DNA from: Branchiostoma belcheri
Lineage: Eukaryota > Chordata > Leptocardii > Amphioxiformes > Branchiostomatidae
DNA length: 64,000 bases
Direction: 5' to 3'
Assembly: GCF_001625305.1 (NCBI RefSeq)
Contig: NW_017804598.1
Location: forward strand, 1,199,267-1,263,266
The notes beneath the pieces are model-generated. The model had not been told where the DNA came from, did not search any database, and saw nothing but the letters and a program-made list of their open reading frames with translations. Each line of letters starts with the position of its first letter. Within the stretch, counting starts at the first letter, position 1. The position numbers and the translations under genes are program-made. Shown in pieces: positions 34,056 through 45,800 of the stretch.

Positions 34056-35009
34056 GACAAAAAGTATTATGCACCCCCCTCCCCACTAGCTTTAAGTTCC
34101 TAACAAGGGCCCTGCGAAAGAGATTTGTTACGCAAATATCCCAGCCAAAAGGTGGCTTTATCTACAGCGCTGCAAGCATCAAGTACAAGCCCCGTCGTAC
34201 CGTGACGCCCACACACGGGGATCAGCGAAAGCCGCAGAGTTTGATCCCCCTGGTTCCTCCTGGGACCTCCGCGAACAAACTGCTTCTTTTCATTTATCCT
34301 GTAAGTCACAAGGGCAAGGATTTACCGAAGAATAAAAGCCATTAGGGTATCCGCTGGTAGCTGGTAGCTTCTTTACAAAATATGCCCTCCGCTGAGGTAG
34401 TCTACCTCCCTGGTCTACATTCATAAGTGATGATTCTTGGCTTAATGTGCGTTTAACAAAGGAAAACAAGACACGGTGACGATCCTTTATGTATATACGT
34501 CAACTCGTTGCCCCGAGCAACTTCTGTATATTCTCCCAGGGAACTTCTGAGAAGACGATAGCTATAAAATCCGATTATATTTATCTTCCTGTAGCAGCGG
34601 AAAGGATATAGAAGCCGACTTGTTATTGTATACCTTGGCATGGAAGCAGGTTCTATTATCGGACTGAAAAACTAAGCTACTCAAAATGTCACAGTTAAAC
34701 ACCGTCAGCGGAAGCGTTGTTTAATCATGCAGGGGTTCAACTTTTGCCTTTCTAGTGGGCGGGTATTAGGAAGGTAACGGATGGTTTACATTTCTCGCCT
34801 CAGGCGAAGATTTCCTCATGTTTTGTTTGCCCGAGAACGGCAGAGCTGGGAGATATACGTTATAACGACGTGATTTAGTAGTTTTGCACACGGGACTATG
34901 AGGATTGATTTTTTTCTTTAGTCCAATATTCGTTCCTGAGATAAGTAAGACTCCCGATACATCGTAGATAGCATTGTGTAGTTCGCTGTTTTTACACCAA
35001 AATCCTTAA
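34056..35009. other. Non-genic stretch
   Basis: No supported gene. Confidence 0.5.
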
Positions 35010-35356
35010 AGGCACCCGAAGCGATTTTAGGGCAGTAAAACTGGATTTTTTAAATGTAGTATGTTGAATCAGACCTATCCCAAAGTATACTGATATCCGT
35101 TAGGTCTAAAGGCAATGTCGATAACAGTTGCTTGTTTCGTAGCATCGGCTAGATCTACGTATTTATTGGTGGTGCCCAAAAATAAAGGGACTTCTCATGT
35201 AGCTTATTTGGGGGCTATTTCAAACGCTTCAAGTACGTATGAAATGTTGACTAAAATGCGCTGAGAAATGTCAATAAATGTCAATATGAGACACATATTT
35301 TCCTAACACAGAATTTTTATTTTTATTTTGCTGCCCTGAAATTGCATCTGGTGCCT
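35010..35356 (-). mobile_element. MITE family B, copy in inverse orientation
   Basis: The terminal inverted repeats AGGCACCCGAAGCGATTTTA and TGAAATTGCATCTGGTGCCT are each flanked by TAA, a 3-base target duplication typical of PIF/Harbinger. The interior contains the reverse complement of the 12683 copy (AAAGGGACTTCTCATG, GGGGGCTATTTCAAACGCTT). Confidence 0.85.
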
Positions 35357-36190
35357 TAAAGTACCGAGCGCCTTTGTTCACAGTGGCTGTTGTTTATTCG
35401 ACTTGACAATGGTTAAGCTCCTGTCTTTCCAACCTACTCCCACGGCACATGCACAATTAACCATTTCATTGATTGCACAGGGACGATCCCTGTAGCTTTA
35501 ATGTGTTAGTCACGATCAATTTCTCCTGCGTGCAAAAAAAATTAAAAAAATAAAACAACTCAGCTGACTCAGACCCCCCAAGATCTCTGACTAATCCTTA
35601 GTATCAAATCATTTTTCTGCACAAGCTGTTTCACCTGTGACCATCTGTTGAAACAGATGGACTAAAGTTGAAGTGTACACCGAAAGTAATGCAAAAATCG
35701 ATACATGTCTCATACAAGGTTTCCGCTTACTGAGTTGAGGATTATGTAACCTTCCTTTGAAGAGAGTAAGTTGTTAACCTGATCACAGTCGGTTCATCCG
35801 CGGAAGATTGCCCCGGTGTACAATGTTTAACGACTGAGCATTCACTGTGGCAAACCAGTCATATGTTAAATATTACGCAGCGTCTTCAAAAAGTATCCAT
35901 TCCGTTGACTGACTGACTATATTTAATGGAGAGCATCATTATTATATCATTCTTGAAGAAGCAATAGATAATTTCTCTATGTGTTGCTTGTATGGCTTGA
36001 TTAATTGACTTGAAGCAGCTGGTATATGGTGTGTGTGTGTGTTCATTAGAGTTGACTACTACACCAAATGTTTAGTAGTATACTGACGTTTCATTTCAAG
36101 CCTTATGCTGGCTCTTGACAGTTAGACGAAACATGGCCGCTACATTTCCGATTCGTCGGGGTCGGTTTTTAGATCGCAAGCCTTGAGCGG
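35357..36190. other. Non-genic stretch
   Basis: No supported gene. 36050-36130 includes GAAACGTCAGTATACTACTA on minus, resembling common invertebrate repeats, but I cannot delimit it. Confidence 0.45.
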
Positions 36191-36420
36191 TTGTCATTAT
36201 CAATTACACGAAGGTGGGCGAATTTTGGAGTACGAGAAGGTACTCTATACAGAACCGTGCTATGCCTGAATGGGTTAGGGTTGGGATCTTACACAATTCT
36301 TGATAGTCCCTATAGTATCCAGAACCGTGCTTTTATAGTTCTATGCCTGAATGGGTTAGGGTTAGGATCAGGGTTAGGATTCTGGATTGTCTATCCAAGA
36401 ACGTAAATCTGCCCCAGGCA
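36191..36420. repeat. Tandem and dispersed TATCCAGAACCGTGC repeat, left cluster
   Basis: CAGAACCGTGCT and TATGCCTGAATGGGTTAGGG are tandemly repeated here. Related blocks (GGGTTAGG-TTAGGATCAG, TATCCAAGAACGTAGATTT) recur at 37330-37650. Confidence 0.8.
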
Positions 36421-36688
36421 CGGTTTTAGATAGGGCTACGTACCAAACGTAACATCAGGTACAGGTAACGTGTTACAGGTACCGGTACAGAGGTTGTACC
36501 TGAACAACTTGACAAATTAACATATGTTCTTCTGAACTTCCTCAATAACATTACAAACAGTAATAAACTTGACAGAATCTTTATTAAGATAAAACAGGAC
36601 AGAACTAGGCGGCCTTATGCCATATTCAAACAAAACAGAACCATGTGGACTGTTTTTTTTTGCTGCATACAATACTCTAGCTGTTAAC

Positions 36689-36912
36689 ATGTAATCACAA
36701 AACGTGGTGACGGCACACTCAAGTTTTTTCAACGTGTATTAATGCCGCCACCAACACAGGGGACAATACAATTGTCATTTTCACCAGAACGAAGTGAGGA
36801 AAGTCGCGTGAAGTGCATTTCCCTAGGACACAAGATCGGTGGATGTCAGGACTCGAACCCGGGACCTCTTGGTTCCAAGTCAGGCACGCTGCCGCTGCGC
36901 CACACGATCCCA
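36689..36912 (-). mobile_element. SINE family 2, full-length copy
   Basis: Minus reading from 36912: GGGATCGTGTGGCGCAGCGG (A-box region), GGTCCCGGGTTCGAGTCCTG (B box), then body TTCCCTAGG-AAATGCACTTC, GTGTTGGTGGCGGCATTAAT, and tail AACTTGAGTGTGCCGTCACC. Head plus body recur at 56092-56311. The head resembles an arginine-type tRNA, but I would not fix the isoacceptor. Confidence 0.88.
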
Positions 36913-37329
36913 CAATTCGGTATTTTGTACCTGGACCTGCATCGTTCTGGAGAAACCACGGTTCTGGATACAACAGAAGGTTTCTACAACTCTTGCACGT
37001 AGCCCTCCCCCTGGGGACTAACTTCTTCTCCTGTTTATCCCCTCGTGGTGCGATTCTCTAATCAAGACGGATATTTTGTTGTGTTTGTGCTAATCAAGAC
37101 GAATGCCGGGAGAGGCAGTGGAGAGCGTTATTAAGACCTTAGTCATCTCCCATCGATTCTCCAATTGATCGGGCTGACGTTACAGAGGCTTATCGCTGAG
37201 AATTATGGAGTTTGTGAGATGTGTCGTCTGATTGTAGCACCATCTGTTGCCTCGGGAGGGAGAAAGAAGTGTCTTCTTCCGATACCTGGCAAGATTTTGA
37301 CAGGGATAACTTTTATGGTGCAGTGTGTG
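36913..37329. other. Non-genic stretch between related repeat clusters
   Basis: Nothing recognised. The SINE and this segment sit between two clusters of the same repeat. Confidence 0.5.
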
Positions 37330-37650
37330 GATCTTGAAGGCTCTGTGGGACAGGGCGTATGGTATCTAGAACAGTGATAATCTAGTTCGTTGTCTGAAGG
37401 GGCTAGGGTTAGGATCAGGCACGGCTTTGGACAGTCTCTTCGTATCCAACAACGTAGATTTGCCTCAGGCATGTCTAGTATCCAGAACAGAGATAATCTA
37501 GTTCTATGTCTGGATGGGTTAGGTTTAGGATCAGACATGATTTTCGATAGTCTCCGCGTATCCAAGAACGTAGATTTTCCACAAGCACGGTTCTGGATAC
37601 GAACTGGCTATACGGGCGGGCTATCCAGAACCGTTCCTGAGCATGAGAGC
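37330..37650. repeat. TATCCAGAACCGTGC-type repeat, right cluster
   Basis: Two tandem units of about 115 bases (GATAATCTAGTTC, GGTTAGG-TTAGGATCAG, TATCCAA-AACGTAGATTT, CAGGCA) related to 36191-36420. Confidence 0.8.
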
Positions 37651-39011
37651 AAGAGAACCTGCATTTACTTTTACCAAATGTAGATATCATCTTCATAGAT
37701 ATTCAAAAACTCAATAGCTACCTCACCTGTAGTCTCATTGAGGATTCAATAAGCATTACTTCTACAGTCTCAGGAAACAAACCAACCTTTATTAAAAAAT
37801 CAATCTTTATTCAAAGGAATTGTAGTGGTGACTTTATCTGACCATCATTACGTTGTACGTCTCCTGACATAGTATGAAATAATTGAAAAAGTGGAATGCG
37901 GAATGTACATTTACTCGTCTTTCGATAAACTGATTTCAGAACATGTTTAGCATATACATTGTTCACGTGTGTGTGTTATTGTGAAGCATATTTTTGTCGG
38001 TACAATTATTAGATGTTATATTACATACGTATATAACATACACGATGTTACATAATGTGAGACAATCATTCAGACACATCACCAACTAAAAGCAACTTAG
38101 AATTAAACGTACTGTACTCTTTCATTTTATGGTTCAAGTTTTGTTTCTTCAATAGATATAATAAACTCATAACTAGCTGGTTCTTTTATATGTATGGTTC
38201 AAATGTGATTTTAAAATCGCAAAATGTAAAGGAATGCCTTTTATATATAAAGCAGGGTTGTCTGTGATAGTCCTCCCACATCCATTGAACCTACGATATC
38301 TACTGCGGCTGTAGATATTATATTACGTACGTTACTTTATGATGTATGTCCCTTGTTGGTTGGAATGGGAGCTATTGTTCATCACTGGTCGTTTTGTTTT
38401 TGTTCCTACAGACAGGCTCCCCAGACAGTTAGACTGTTTGCAATTCAAATCAAGCCCCCCCGAGAAGCGGAATGGAACTTTATAACGTTGGCGTGTGGTT
38501 GACACGCGCTCTGGCAGGCAACGCCCTTGGAAGCCCTTGGGTTTTAATCATGCTAAAGCCGCCATGTACCAATCTGTGCGCGATACATCACCGGGGGTAC
38601 ATCTGCCGCGCGTGGCCACGCCCACTTCCATCGCCATGCCGCAATGGATGGGGATTATGCAATTGATACAGGAGCGCAGTGAGCTATTGTGTTTCCCCTG
38701 ATTAAATTGCCGGTGGGGATTTTTAATACCGGGATAACATTGTTAGGTGGTGTTATGTGTGATGTTTTTGAACGATAAGCTGGCACGTCGCGTCTGTAGG
38801 TGAGAGGGGAAAAGAGAGAGGATTTTTTTTTGTCTTCATCCCAAATGGAAAATGCGAAGTTGCGTGAGACTCTTTATACCGTACCGAGTGTTTGGAGATT
38901 AGAACTCCATGTAATAGAAGCCAAATGACAAAGCCATCAATTCTAGCGTCTGTCGATGCAAGACGAGAGTCTTTGCAAGCACCAAAAATATAGCGTCTAC
39001 CTTCATAATAT
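37651..39011. other. Non-genic stretch
   Basis: No supported gene. 38460-38660 is GC-richer and apparently unique. Confidence 0.5.
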
Positions 39012-39090
39012 AGCTGCGATGACAGAATGGTTAGGCTAGCGGACACAGGATCGGGAGGTTAGGGGTTCGATTCCTGACATTCCCGGCTAT
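39012..39090 (+). mobile_element. tRNA-like SINE head, family 3
   Basis: GCTGCGATGACAGAATGGTT gives an A-box-like start and GGGGTTCGATTCCTG a clean B box. The acceptor ends do not pair well and a short AT-rich tail follows, so a SINE remnant is likelier than a working tRNA. Confidence 0.55.
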
Positions 39091-39411
39091 TCGTTATTTT
39101 TCCTCGCTCCAACCAGATTTAGACAGGTCTTCAGTTGGTAAAATTATGTATTTTTACATTTTACCTTCACAATAAACAACAAACGTGCAGGTAATTTAGT
39201 TCTATGATACCTGTGTTCTTATTTTGTCGGAAGTATTGAACTTGAAAATAGAAAGATGAAACAGTGGGATGACATGAAAAAATCTCGTTCGTGATTGTCA
39301 TGGAAGTGTAAAAAGACACCTGCACACAGATCGTTATCTGTGACGGATTACCTTCAGCATCGGTCTTACTAACAGTATGCCTAATTCCCCCACCCGGATA
39401 CACAGAGCGAC

Positions 39412-39955
39412 AGCTGGTGTGTGTGTGGTGTGACTTATGGACAGACGTGGGTGAGGACGGATAACTATCATTCAACCAAACGATCAAACGGACAAAACAC
39501 AATGTGTGTAACACCTAGCTCCAATGCACAGTAAACCAGTCATATTATTAGCCCTGATGAAGATGGCAGACGGTCACCGAAACGTCGGCTCTTGTAAGAC
39601 GAAATGGTTGTGAATAAAAGAACTTTACTATTCGATCATCTGCCAACCTGTTGAAACTATTTACGGACAAAATGTATGTAGTTTGATACTGTAAAACACC
39701 ACAAAATTTTACCCACGCCAACGATGCGTTTAACCGCATTTCACTAACAGCTCCGATAAGATCTGGTGTGTGTGTGTGTAGTGTGACTTATTGGCAGACG
39801 TGGGCGATGACGGATAACTGTCATTTAACCACACAAAACACACCATGTATGCCACATAGTTTGATACCGGGTCAGTGAAACATTGCCCAACATTTTACCC
39901 ACGCCAACGATGCGTTTAACCGCATTTCATTAACAGTCCCGATAAGATCTGGGGG
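39412..39955. repeat. Tandem duplication with an insertion in the left copy
   Basis: The left copy (from GCTGGTGTGTGTGTGGTGTG) and right copy (39766-39955, GTGTGACTTATTGGCAGACG) share GATGACGGATAACTGTCATT-type sequence and ACCCACGCCAACGATGCGTT then TAACCGCATTTCA-TAACAG. The left copy is split by about 150 bases (roughly 39515-39665) carrying the hammerhead-like motif. Confidence 0.8.
39545..39592 (+). ncRNA. Hammerhead-ribozyme-like motif, Penelope-type
   Basis: In order: AGCC, CTGATGA (39554-39560), a stem of about 18 bases with a 5-base loop (one A-C mismatch, otherwise TGGC/GTCA pairing with one wobble), GAAAC (39579-39583), GTC (cleavage-type triplet), GGCT pairing with the first AGCC. 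All invariant core bases of a hammerhead are present. Helix III would be only AC/GT, as in the minimal hammerheads reported for Penelope-like elements, which act as dimers. No Penelope ORF is found nearby. Confidence 0.5.
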
Positions 39956-42329
39956 TGAACGTGGGGCAACTTATCCAATTGCTTACACCTTTGGTCACCA
40001 ATCACCGGCTTTTCAGCACCAAGGAGAGGACAATGCAAAACTATGCAGAACTTTGCTACGCAGTGAGCAAATGAAAAAAAGAAACAACTGGTCGGTGAAA
40101 AATGATGGAATTAAATATTTTGAAGCACTTTAATGCGAACAGACGTGTGTAGGCAGTATTCGACTTCTAAACATTTGATATAAATTGTTTCAGGAACACA
40201 TACGAGCCCTAAAATACATATCTTGGTCGCACTGGTACTTAATATCTGTAAATAAATGGTGGTGACCGCAACAGGGACAAATGGAACAATTGAACACGAA
40301 AATTGTATACAGCATGCGAAGGTTTGGTGAGTTTATTGGTTATTCTGTTTTCCAGTTGGCCCCTCTCTTTGACTCTTAGATACGAAGCGCCCTCCCTTAA
40401 AAAACACACACATTTTGATGTCAAAGCAACACGGTTACGCTGTTCAAGGATTGCACCATACATTTTCATTTCTGACGTTATATCCTGTGTCACCATTGTT
40501 CGATACACCTACGCGAGTTCAGTCGCCCTCGCCTTCGGCACGCAAGACGATTGACAGTGACAAACGACATGTTTTGAAGTACCTCCGAGTCACCCTGCCT
40601 GGTATCATGTCTTTTTTTAGCTTCCACTCAACGCGTCGGAGTGCTAATTCAATCTCACAGGGGCTGAAGCATATTCCATCATATCAGTAGCTCTTATTTT
40701 AAACGTTTGAAGTGAGTTTCTGTGGTGTAGACGTCTATTTTTACTCTGCGGGAGTCCTCTGGTCTGTCGAGCACCTCTTCATCAGATCGAAAACGGAGTT
40801 CTCGTCCTTGCTGTAGCTCCCGTCCCACGCACCAATCTTCTCCGACCCCACTGATTAAACCAGAGATCGTTACACACCACTATTTGGTGACAGAGATAAG
40901 TATCACGTATCACACGACCTGGGCCAATACGTGTCAATACGTGGGCCTAGAAGGTAGGTCCCAGTCCTACTATTCTTTGGGCCTTGATATAAATGCTTTG
41001 TTTCCTTTTTCCTAACCTGCCTTAGAAAAAACTAGCCTATTTTGTGTGGAATCCTTCAAGGGACATAATTTTTTTTGAGCTGATCGACCGCTTCTAGCTC
41101 CATGATCTGACACCTGAGTGATGAAACTTTGTACGATCGATTTTCCAACATTGACATTGAAAATATACTATATTAGGTGTCCTCTCATGCAAGTTTTGCT
41201 TTGTTAAACTTGCAGAAGTCGGATCCCTAGAGATCGCCAAAGTATAGAAAAAGAAAGCAATCCCTACCTGCAGACCCTAATCGTTTTCAGGACTGTAACA
41301 AAACATTTTTCCTAGGTCTTAAGAAACAGTATCCTACACACGTACCCGGATGTGACATAGAAGACACCGTTACCGTATCAAAAAAGTGTATAAGATAAGA
41401 CCTCGAAATTCAAGAATTCAACAACAACATTTCTGTCAGAGCTTGTATTTCAGTAGGTCATGGGTTGTGCTAGGCAGGCAATAATGCTTGTGACATATTA
41501 CGTAGGATGACACTAAAAATCCATGAAATATTTACAAACCATATCCATCAATTTGTTGACTGTTCAATTTTTGTGTAGGTGTCCTGTGGGCACATGGGGT
41601 TTTTGATAGAATTTTCACATATGAAATAGATTTCATATAGTCTGGTTCTCAATAATCAATAATTAACAACCACATGTAATATAATTCATGCAAATGAGTN
41701 TTTTATTGCATAACCAATAAGAAAAACTACAAGTTCGTCTGTCGTAAGTGTTAACATAATCTGACGGAGGTATGACATCGTAGAACTCTAGTGTCAATTC
41801 GATGACGAACCTTTAGTTTATATTGACATTTTGGTCACCCTTGTGGGCTTTTTGAGCCCAGACTTTTTGGATACGATTTTGTTATGGATTGACGAGCTAG
41901 AGAACATCACAACTTCATTTCCTTGCTTGAAAAATATGCAACGAACATCTTATAGAAACCCATCGTGCTTCTACTAGTACTCTCGACCATGTCTATCCGA
42001 GGTGTATTTCGCTCCTCTCAAACAGAGATACGTCGACGAAGCAAGAAAACAGCATCGATTTTTAGCTAAGTATCCTTGATCTTTTGAAGACCCGGTGTTA
42101 TCCTCACTTAATTGTCCATTAGGTCTCAGAGCCCGAACGCGCCAGGAAATAGACCTCTTACAGCCTGCCAAGCACTAACCTCTTTTTACTGCAAGAAGGC
42201 GGGGTGTCTAAATTGATCGATTTATGCTGCATATATATTATAGCGATCACAAAATTAAGAACTAGTTGTCTTAAATTAAACACAGAAATTGGGGAGATAT
42301 AAGAATATACCTATTGACCACAGGTTTCA
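39956..42329. other. Non-genic stretch
   Basis: About 2.4 kb with no supported gene. A single N is at 41700. Confidence 0.5.
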
Positions 42330-42562
42330 TCCATTTTTGTCCAAATATGAATGAAAGTGAGCGTCATTTTATAATGGATTGTTCACTATACAATGATGCA
42401 CGCCTATTATTAATTGATGTTCACTTTTCCGCTGTTCAACTGGTTTAAATACATTAGATCCAATAAATAAGTTCTACTACATTTCAAGAGGAGATAATCC
42501 ATGCTGTGTGCTAATAGGAAATTACATTAAAGAATGTTTAAATCTTGAGACTGCATGGTAGA
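42330..42562 (+). mobile_element. LINE C-terminal relic (zinc-knuckle end)
   Basis: One frame reads CPNMNESERHFIMDCSLYN with the H-x4-C half of a retrotransposon C-terminal knuckle. After a frameshift the end reads LDPINKFYYISR then LIGNYIKECLNLETAW and stop, a typical non-LTR terminus. The N-terminal CxxC half is mutated, so the copy is dead. It is related in layout to 51360-51537. Confidence 0.75.
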
Positions 42563-42834
42563 TAATAGTACTAGTTAAGCTTCATATATGCCGCATACAT
42601 ATATTCTGTAGGTTAGATGACTTTGATTTTTTATATCTGTTCATACCTGTAATTAGTTTTGTTCAATCTTAGTTGTAGTAAACCATACGAAAGTCCCTTT
42701 ACTTTTTTCAAGTCAATAATGGATCCGTATTTAGATTCTGTGTGACCCTTTGGTGGCCCCTAACGGGTACGTGAGTAATCATACTTAGTCAGCACGTGCT
42801 TAATGGGCACGGTACCTCCGTGTATTCATCTTTG

Positions 42835-43215
42835 GCCACACCAAGTCATTTTTATGGATGACGTCTTCTGAGACCCTAAATCTAGTGCGAGAGCGCAAAA
42901 ATAAAACAAGAAGGGCCGAAAAATGCAAGATGCCTAGATTTGAAATATACTAAGGGACGACAAATGTTAGGACACAAATTGAATGAAAGAACACAGTGTA
43001 ACAACCAACAAGTCTTTTATTCGTCATGAAAACAGCAATAAATCAGTGTAACAGCAGTCGTTGTCCTGTCCTGTTTCTTTCCTTTCATCACATTTTCCCT
43101 TATCTCACTGTCGTGACTCTTTGGTCATAGTTACAAGAAGTTGACTTTCTTTTTTTCTGGGAACAGGCCAAAATCATCCAGTGGACGTCATCCATAAAAA
43201 TTACTCGGTGTGGCC
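42835..43215 (-). mobile_element. MITE family C, copy 1
   Basis: Terminal inverted repeats of about 32 bases begin GGCCACACCAAGT-ATTTTTATGGATGACGTC, and the other end is its reverse complement. Flanks are TTT and TTT. The whole element is the reverse complement of 45408-45800, with shared CCTAACATTTGTCGTCCCTTAG-type interior. Non-coding. Confidence 0.9.
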
Positions 43216-44268
43216 TTTTCTTGTTAGAAAGATATACGGGTGGTTCAGGTGCTGCTCATAGGGCGTCCTTTTTGTCCTCTGAGAGCACAAGGTTGGTATA
43301 ACAATACAAATTGAGTTCATAGGAATGATATTGAATGTGTCCTAGCGTGATGTGGCCTAGTGGTAATGAGGTCACTGAGGTTGGAATGCCGGCGTTGTCG
43401 GCGTTGTTTTCATTATTAAAGCAAAAGAAAATAAATACAAGAAGGCGAGAGCGACGCACTCAAGTTGATAAAACTTACATCACGATTCTACACCAAAGGT
43501 ATAGGGGTACAGTCAATGTAACTATCACACCATAACTATGGTTGAGAACCCAAATATAACGAAAAGGAGTGTGGTAGCTAAGAGCCTATCAGTTTAGGCC
43601 CATTGCATAACAGTTTTAGCCAAGGCTGCATGGAAGCAGAAAAATTAAAACGTTCTGGTCAGTTTAATCTTTCACAACACGCAAGAGCAGTTATGCGTGT
43701 CAGCATAGCCCTGTCTTCAAGGTGTTGACGTCCAACTCTTACACAAGAAAAATGTGTTATGTTTGCTTGTCTGGCTGAAGTTTAGGAAATCTATGAGGCG
43801 CCAACCTGGCGATAACATCAGGGCTCCGAAAATATGGCTACTAACGTTACCCTAGAAAAATACTTATCCAAGGCGCGACGTTCTAACAGTATCTATGTGT
43901 GCTAGAGGCTGTCTTTCCTCTGAAGTATCAATCATGAGCATTTCTACCGCTGTACGCACGACGTTTAGTGTGGTGAAAGCTGAAAAAAGCGGCTCATCTG
44001 GTATTTAGTTCGGTCTGGATCCAAATCGCCGAGGACGGTACCGGTTTATGGCGGTTTCCATCATCAGGCAGAGCCCTCTCCGCCATAGAATGATCTGTTA
44101 TACGGCTGGTCCGTGCGATGTCCCCATTATATCATGATGTCCACCGGCTTGGACTGATAAAACTGGCCATTGCGGGCATGCAATGTCCTCTATCTATACT
44201 CTGATGTATGGGTGCAGGTTTCAAATGCGATGTGCGCAGAAGTAGGCACGTAGGAACGTTTTGGCCAT
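43216..44268. other. Segment between inverted MITE C copies, no clear gene
   Basis: A weak tRNA-like A box (GTGGCCTAGTGGTAA near 43350) lacks a B box. Nothing else is recognised. Confidence 0.45.
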
Positions 44269-44479
44269 TTACCTGGTGATCTGGTTTGACCACTCGTGAT
44301 CATGATGCCATCTTATTTTATTAGGCAAGAAGCACAGTTGCTTTATAGGACGCCTTCTACTCAAAAACATAAAACGAGAGTAAAACACAATGACAAAATA
44401 CATGACATACATGTAACTACAAAATGGGTAAAAAATGAGTATGAACGAGACAAGTTGGTGACCTATCACAGTAAATAAA

Positions 44480-44801
44480 GTAAATACAGTACATACACAG
44501 TAAATACAGTTACAGTAAATAAAGTTTTGAACTACATCGAAGATATTACATTCTGAATGTGAAAGTGACATGGGCCCTCGTAGCAGTAAAGAACATAAAG
44601 TACTGTCATTGAGATGCTGCAGCTCTACTATGCTGGAAAGAGATGATAACAGAGTGCTCCTTCGACTGGTATAAAGTGATGCCATAAAGATAATGCCATC
44701 TTGTGTACCCAGAGCCAAGGGGGCACACCCCAGTTTATTTTGGGTCTCAATTCGATTCTGGACGTCCTCAAGTCTAGCGACCGTCTCTTTCAAGATATAA
44801 T
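44480..44801 (-). CDS. Candidate exon, unknown protein with N-terminal coiled coil
   Basis: Minus-strand CTTTTTGCCGCAG at 44802 upward is a strong splice acceptor. It opens a long frame NYILKETVARLEDVQNRIET followed by a serine/leucine helix region. The last third (below about 44520) is a translation of simple ACAGTAAATA repeats and is not credible, so the true exon end is unknown. No matching donor or upstream exon was found. It lies between two inverted MITE C copies and could belong to a mobile element. I do not recognise the protein. Confidence 0.3.
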
Positions 44802-44954
44802 TCTGCGGCAAAAAGAAAACTGTGTATAAGGATAAAGGATATCCTCCTAGCTACAATAACAACAGAATTTCAGTTTATTTGATTGAAGTCTCAAATTTTA
44901 CCACAATTAGTGGACGCTGAAGAATAGCCAGAAGTAAAGTTCGGGTCCGAAATT

Positions 44955-45211
44955 ATAATTTTTTATTCAAAACGCACCACTTCGTTCATTTTTCAGTCAT
45001 GTTAGTCCTTTAGGTCATTTTGCAGGAGATTATGAGAAATGTGATCTCAAAACCCCTTCGTCATTTTTTGTAACGCGCACTACCACGGACTATCAGCTAT
45101 ATCTGGACAAGGTTATCGACATTGTACCCATTCCGTTTGACCCCCAAACACCGAAAATATACGGGCGGATCGTTCTTCAACGTACCAATGGCACACACGG
45201 TGATCGATAGT
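44955..45211 (+). other. ATG-less 80-odd-codon open frame, coding status unclear
   Basis: A frame without an ATG reads GHFAGDYEKCDLKTPSSFF and DYQLYLDKVIDIVPIPFDP to a TAG. CATTTTGCAG inside it (about 45015-45024) is a good acceptor. The minus strand over the same bases also reads as a protein-like frame, so at most one of the two is real. Confidence 0.25.
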
Positions 45212-45239
45212 ACCTACTCCCTGGTTTGGGGGCACTGGA

Positions 45240-45407
45240 GCTAAATAACATAAACCACCACCGACTTGTCTGACCATGTCACTCTACCAACAAATCCATC
45301 ACGATCACTAACGATACCAAGTAAGTACACCTGTGGGCTATCCAATACACCCGTGTACTGCCCTGCACTGTTCAGGGCAACACGGACACCCGCAACTGGT
45401 AATTTTA
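45240..45407 (-). other. Protein-like minus frame truncated at a MITE insertion
   Basis: The frame LPVAGVRVALNSAGQYTGV and onward ends VVVYVI and TAG near 45246. It is beta-strand-like in composition. It meets the end of MITE C copy 2 at 45408, so the element may have inserted into a coding or former coding segment. Product unknown. Confidence 0.25.
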
Positions 45408-45800
45408 GGCCACACCAAGTAATCTTTATGGATGACGTCCACGCGCTCATTGATTTTGGCCTGTTTCCAGAAAAAAAACACAAGAAATTCTACTTCTTGT
45501 AACCATGACCAAAGAGTCACGACAGTGGGATAAGGGAAGATATGATTAAAGGAAAGAAACAGGGCAAAAAAGACAAGTGCTGTTCCAAAGATTTATAGCT
45601 GTTTTCATGACGAATAATAGACTTGTTGGTTTTTATACTGTGTTCTCTCATTCAATGTGTGTCCTAACATTTGTCGTCCCTTAGTATGTTTCAAATCTAG
45701 GCATCTTTCTTTTTTCGGTCTGTCCTGTTTTTTTACCGCGCTCTCGCATTAGATTTAGGGTCTCCAGAGGACGTCATCCATGAAATTACTCAGCGTGGCC
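45408..45800 (+). mobile_element. MITE family C, copy 2
   Basis: Same 32-base terminal inverted repeats as copy 1 (GGCCACACCAAGTAATC... and ...TGAAATTACTCAGCGTGGCC), 393 bases, flanked by TTA and CTA. The TTA/CTA flanks fit a slightly mutated 3-base TWA duplication. Confidence 0.9.

Noticed and set aside
36838..36912. Functional tRNA gene
   Set aside because: B box is good, but the element has a SINE body and tail shared with 56092-56311, so it is a SINE head.
40738..40800. CTGATGAAGAGG on minus followed by AGACGTC
   Set aside because: The GAAA element of a hammerhead is missing.
43345..43400. tRNA-like A box GTGGCCTAGTGGTAA
   Set aside because: No B box at the right distance and no cloverleaf.
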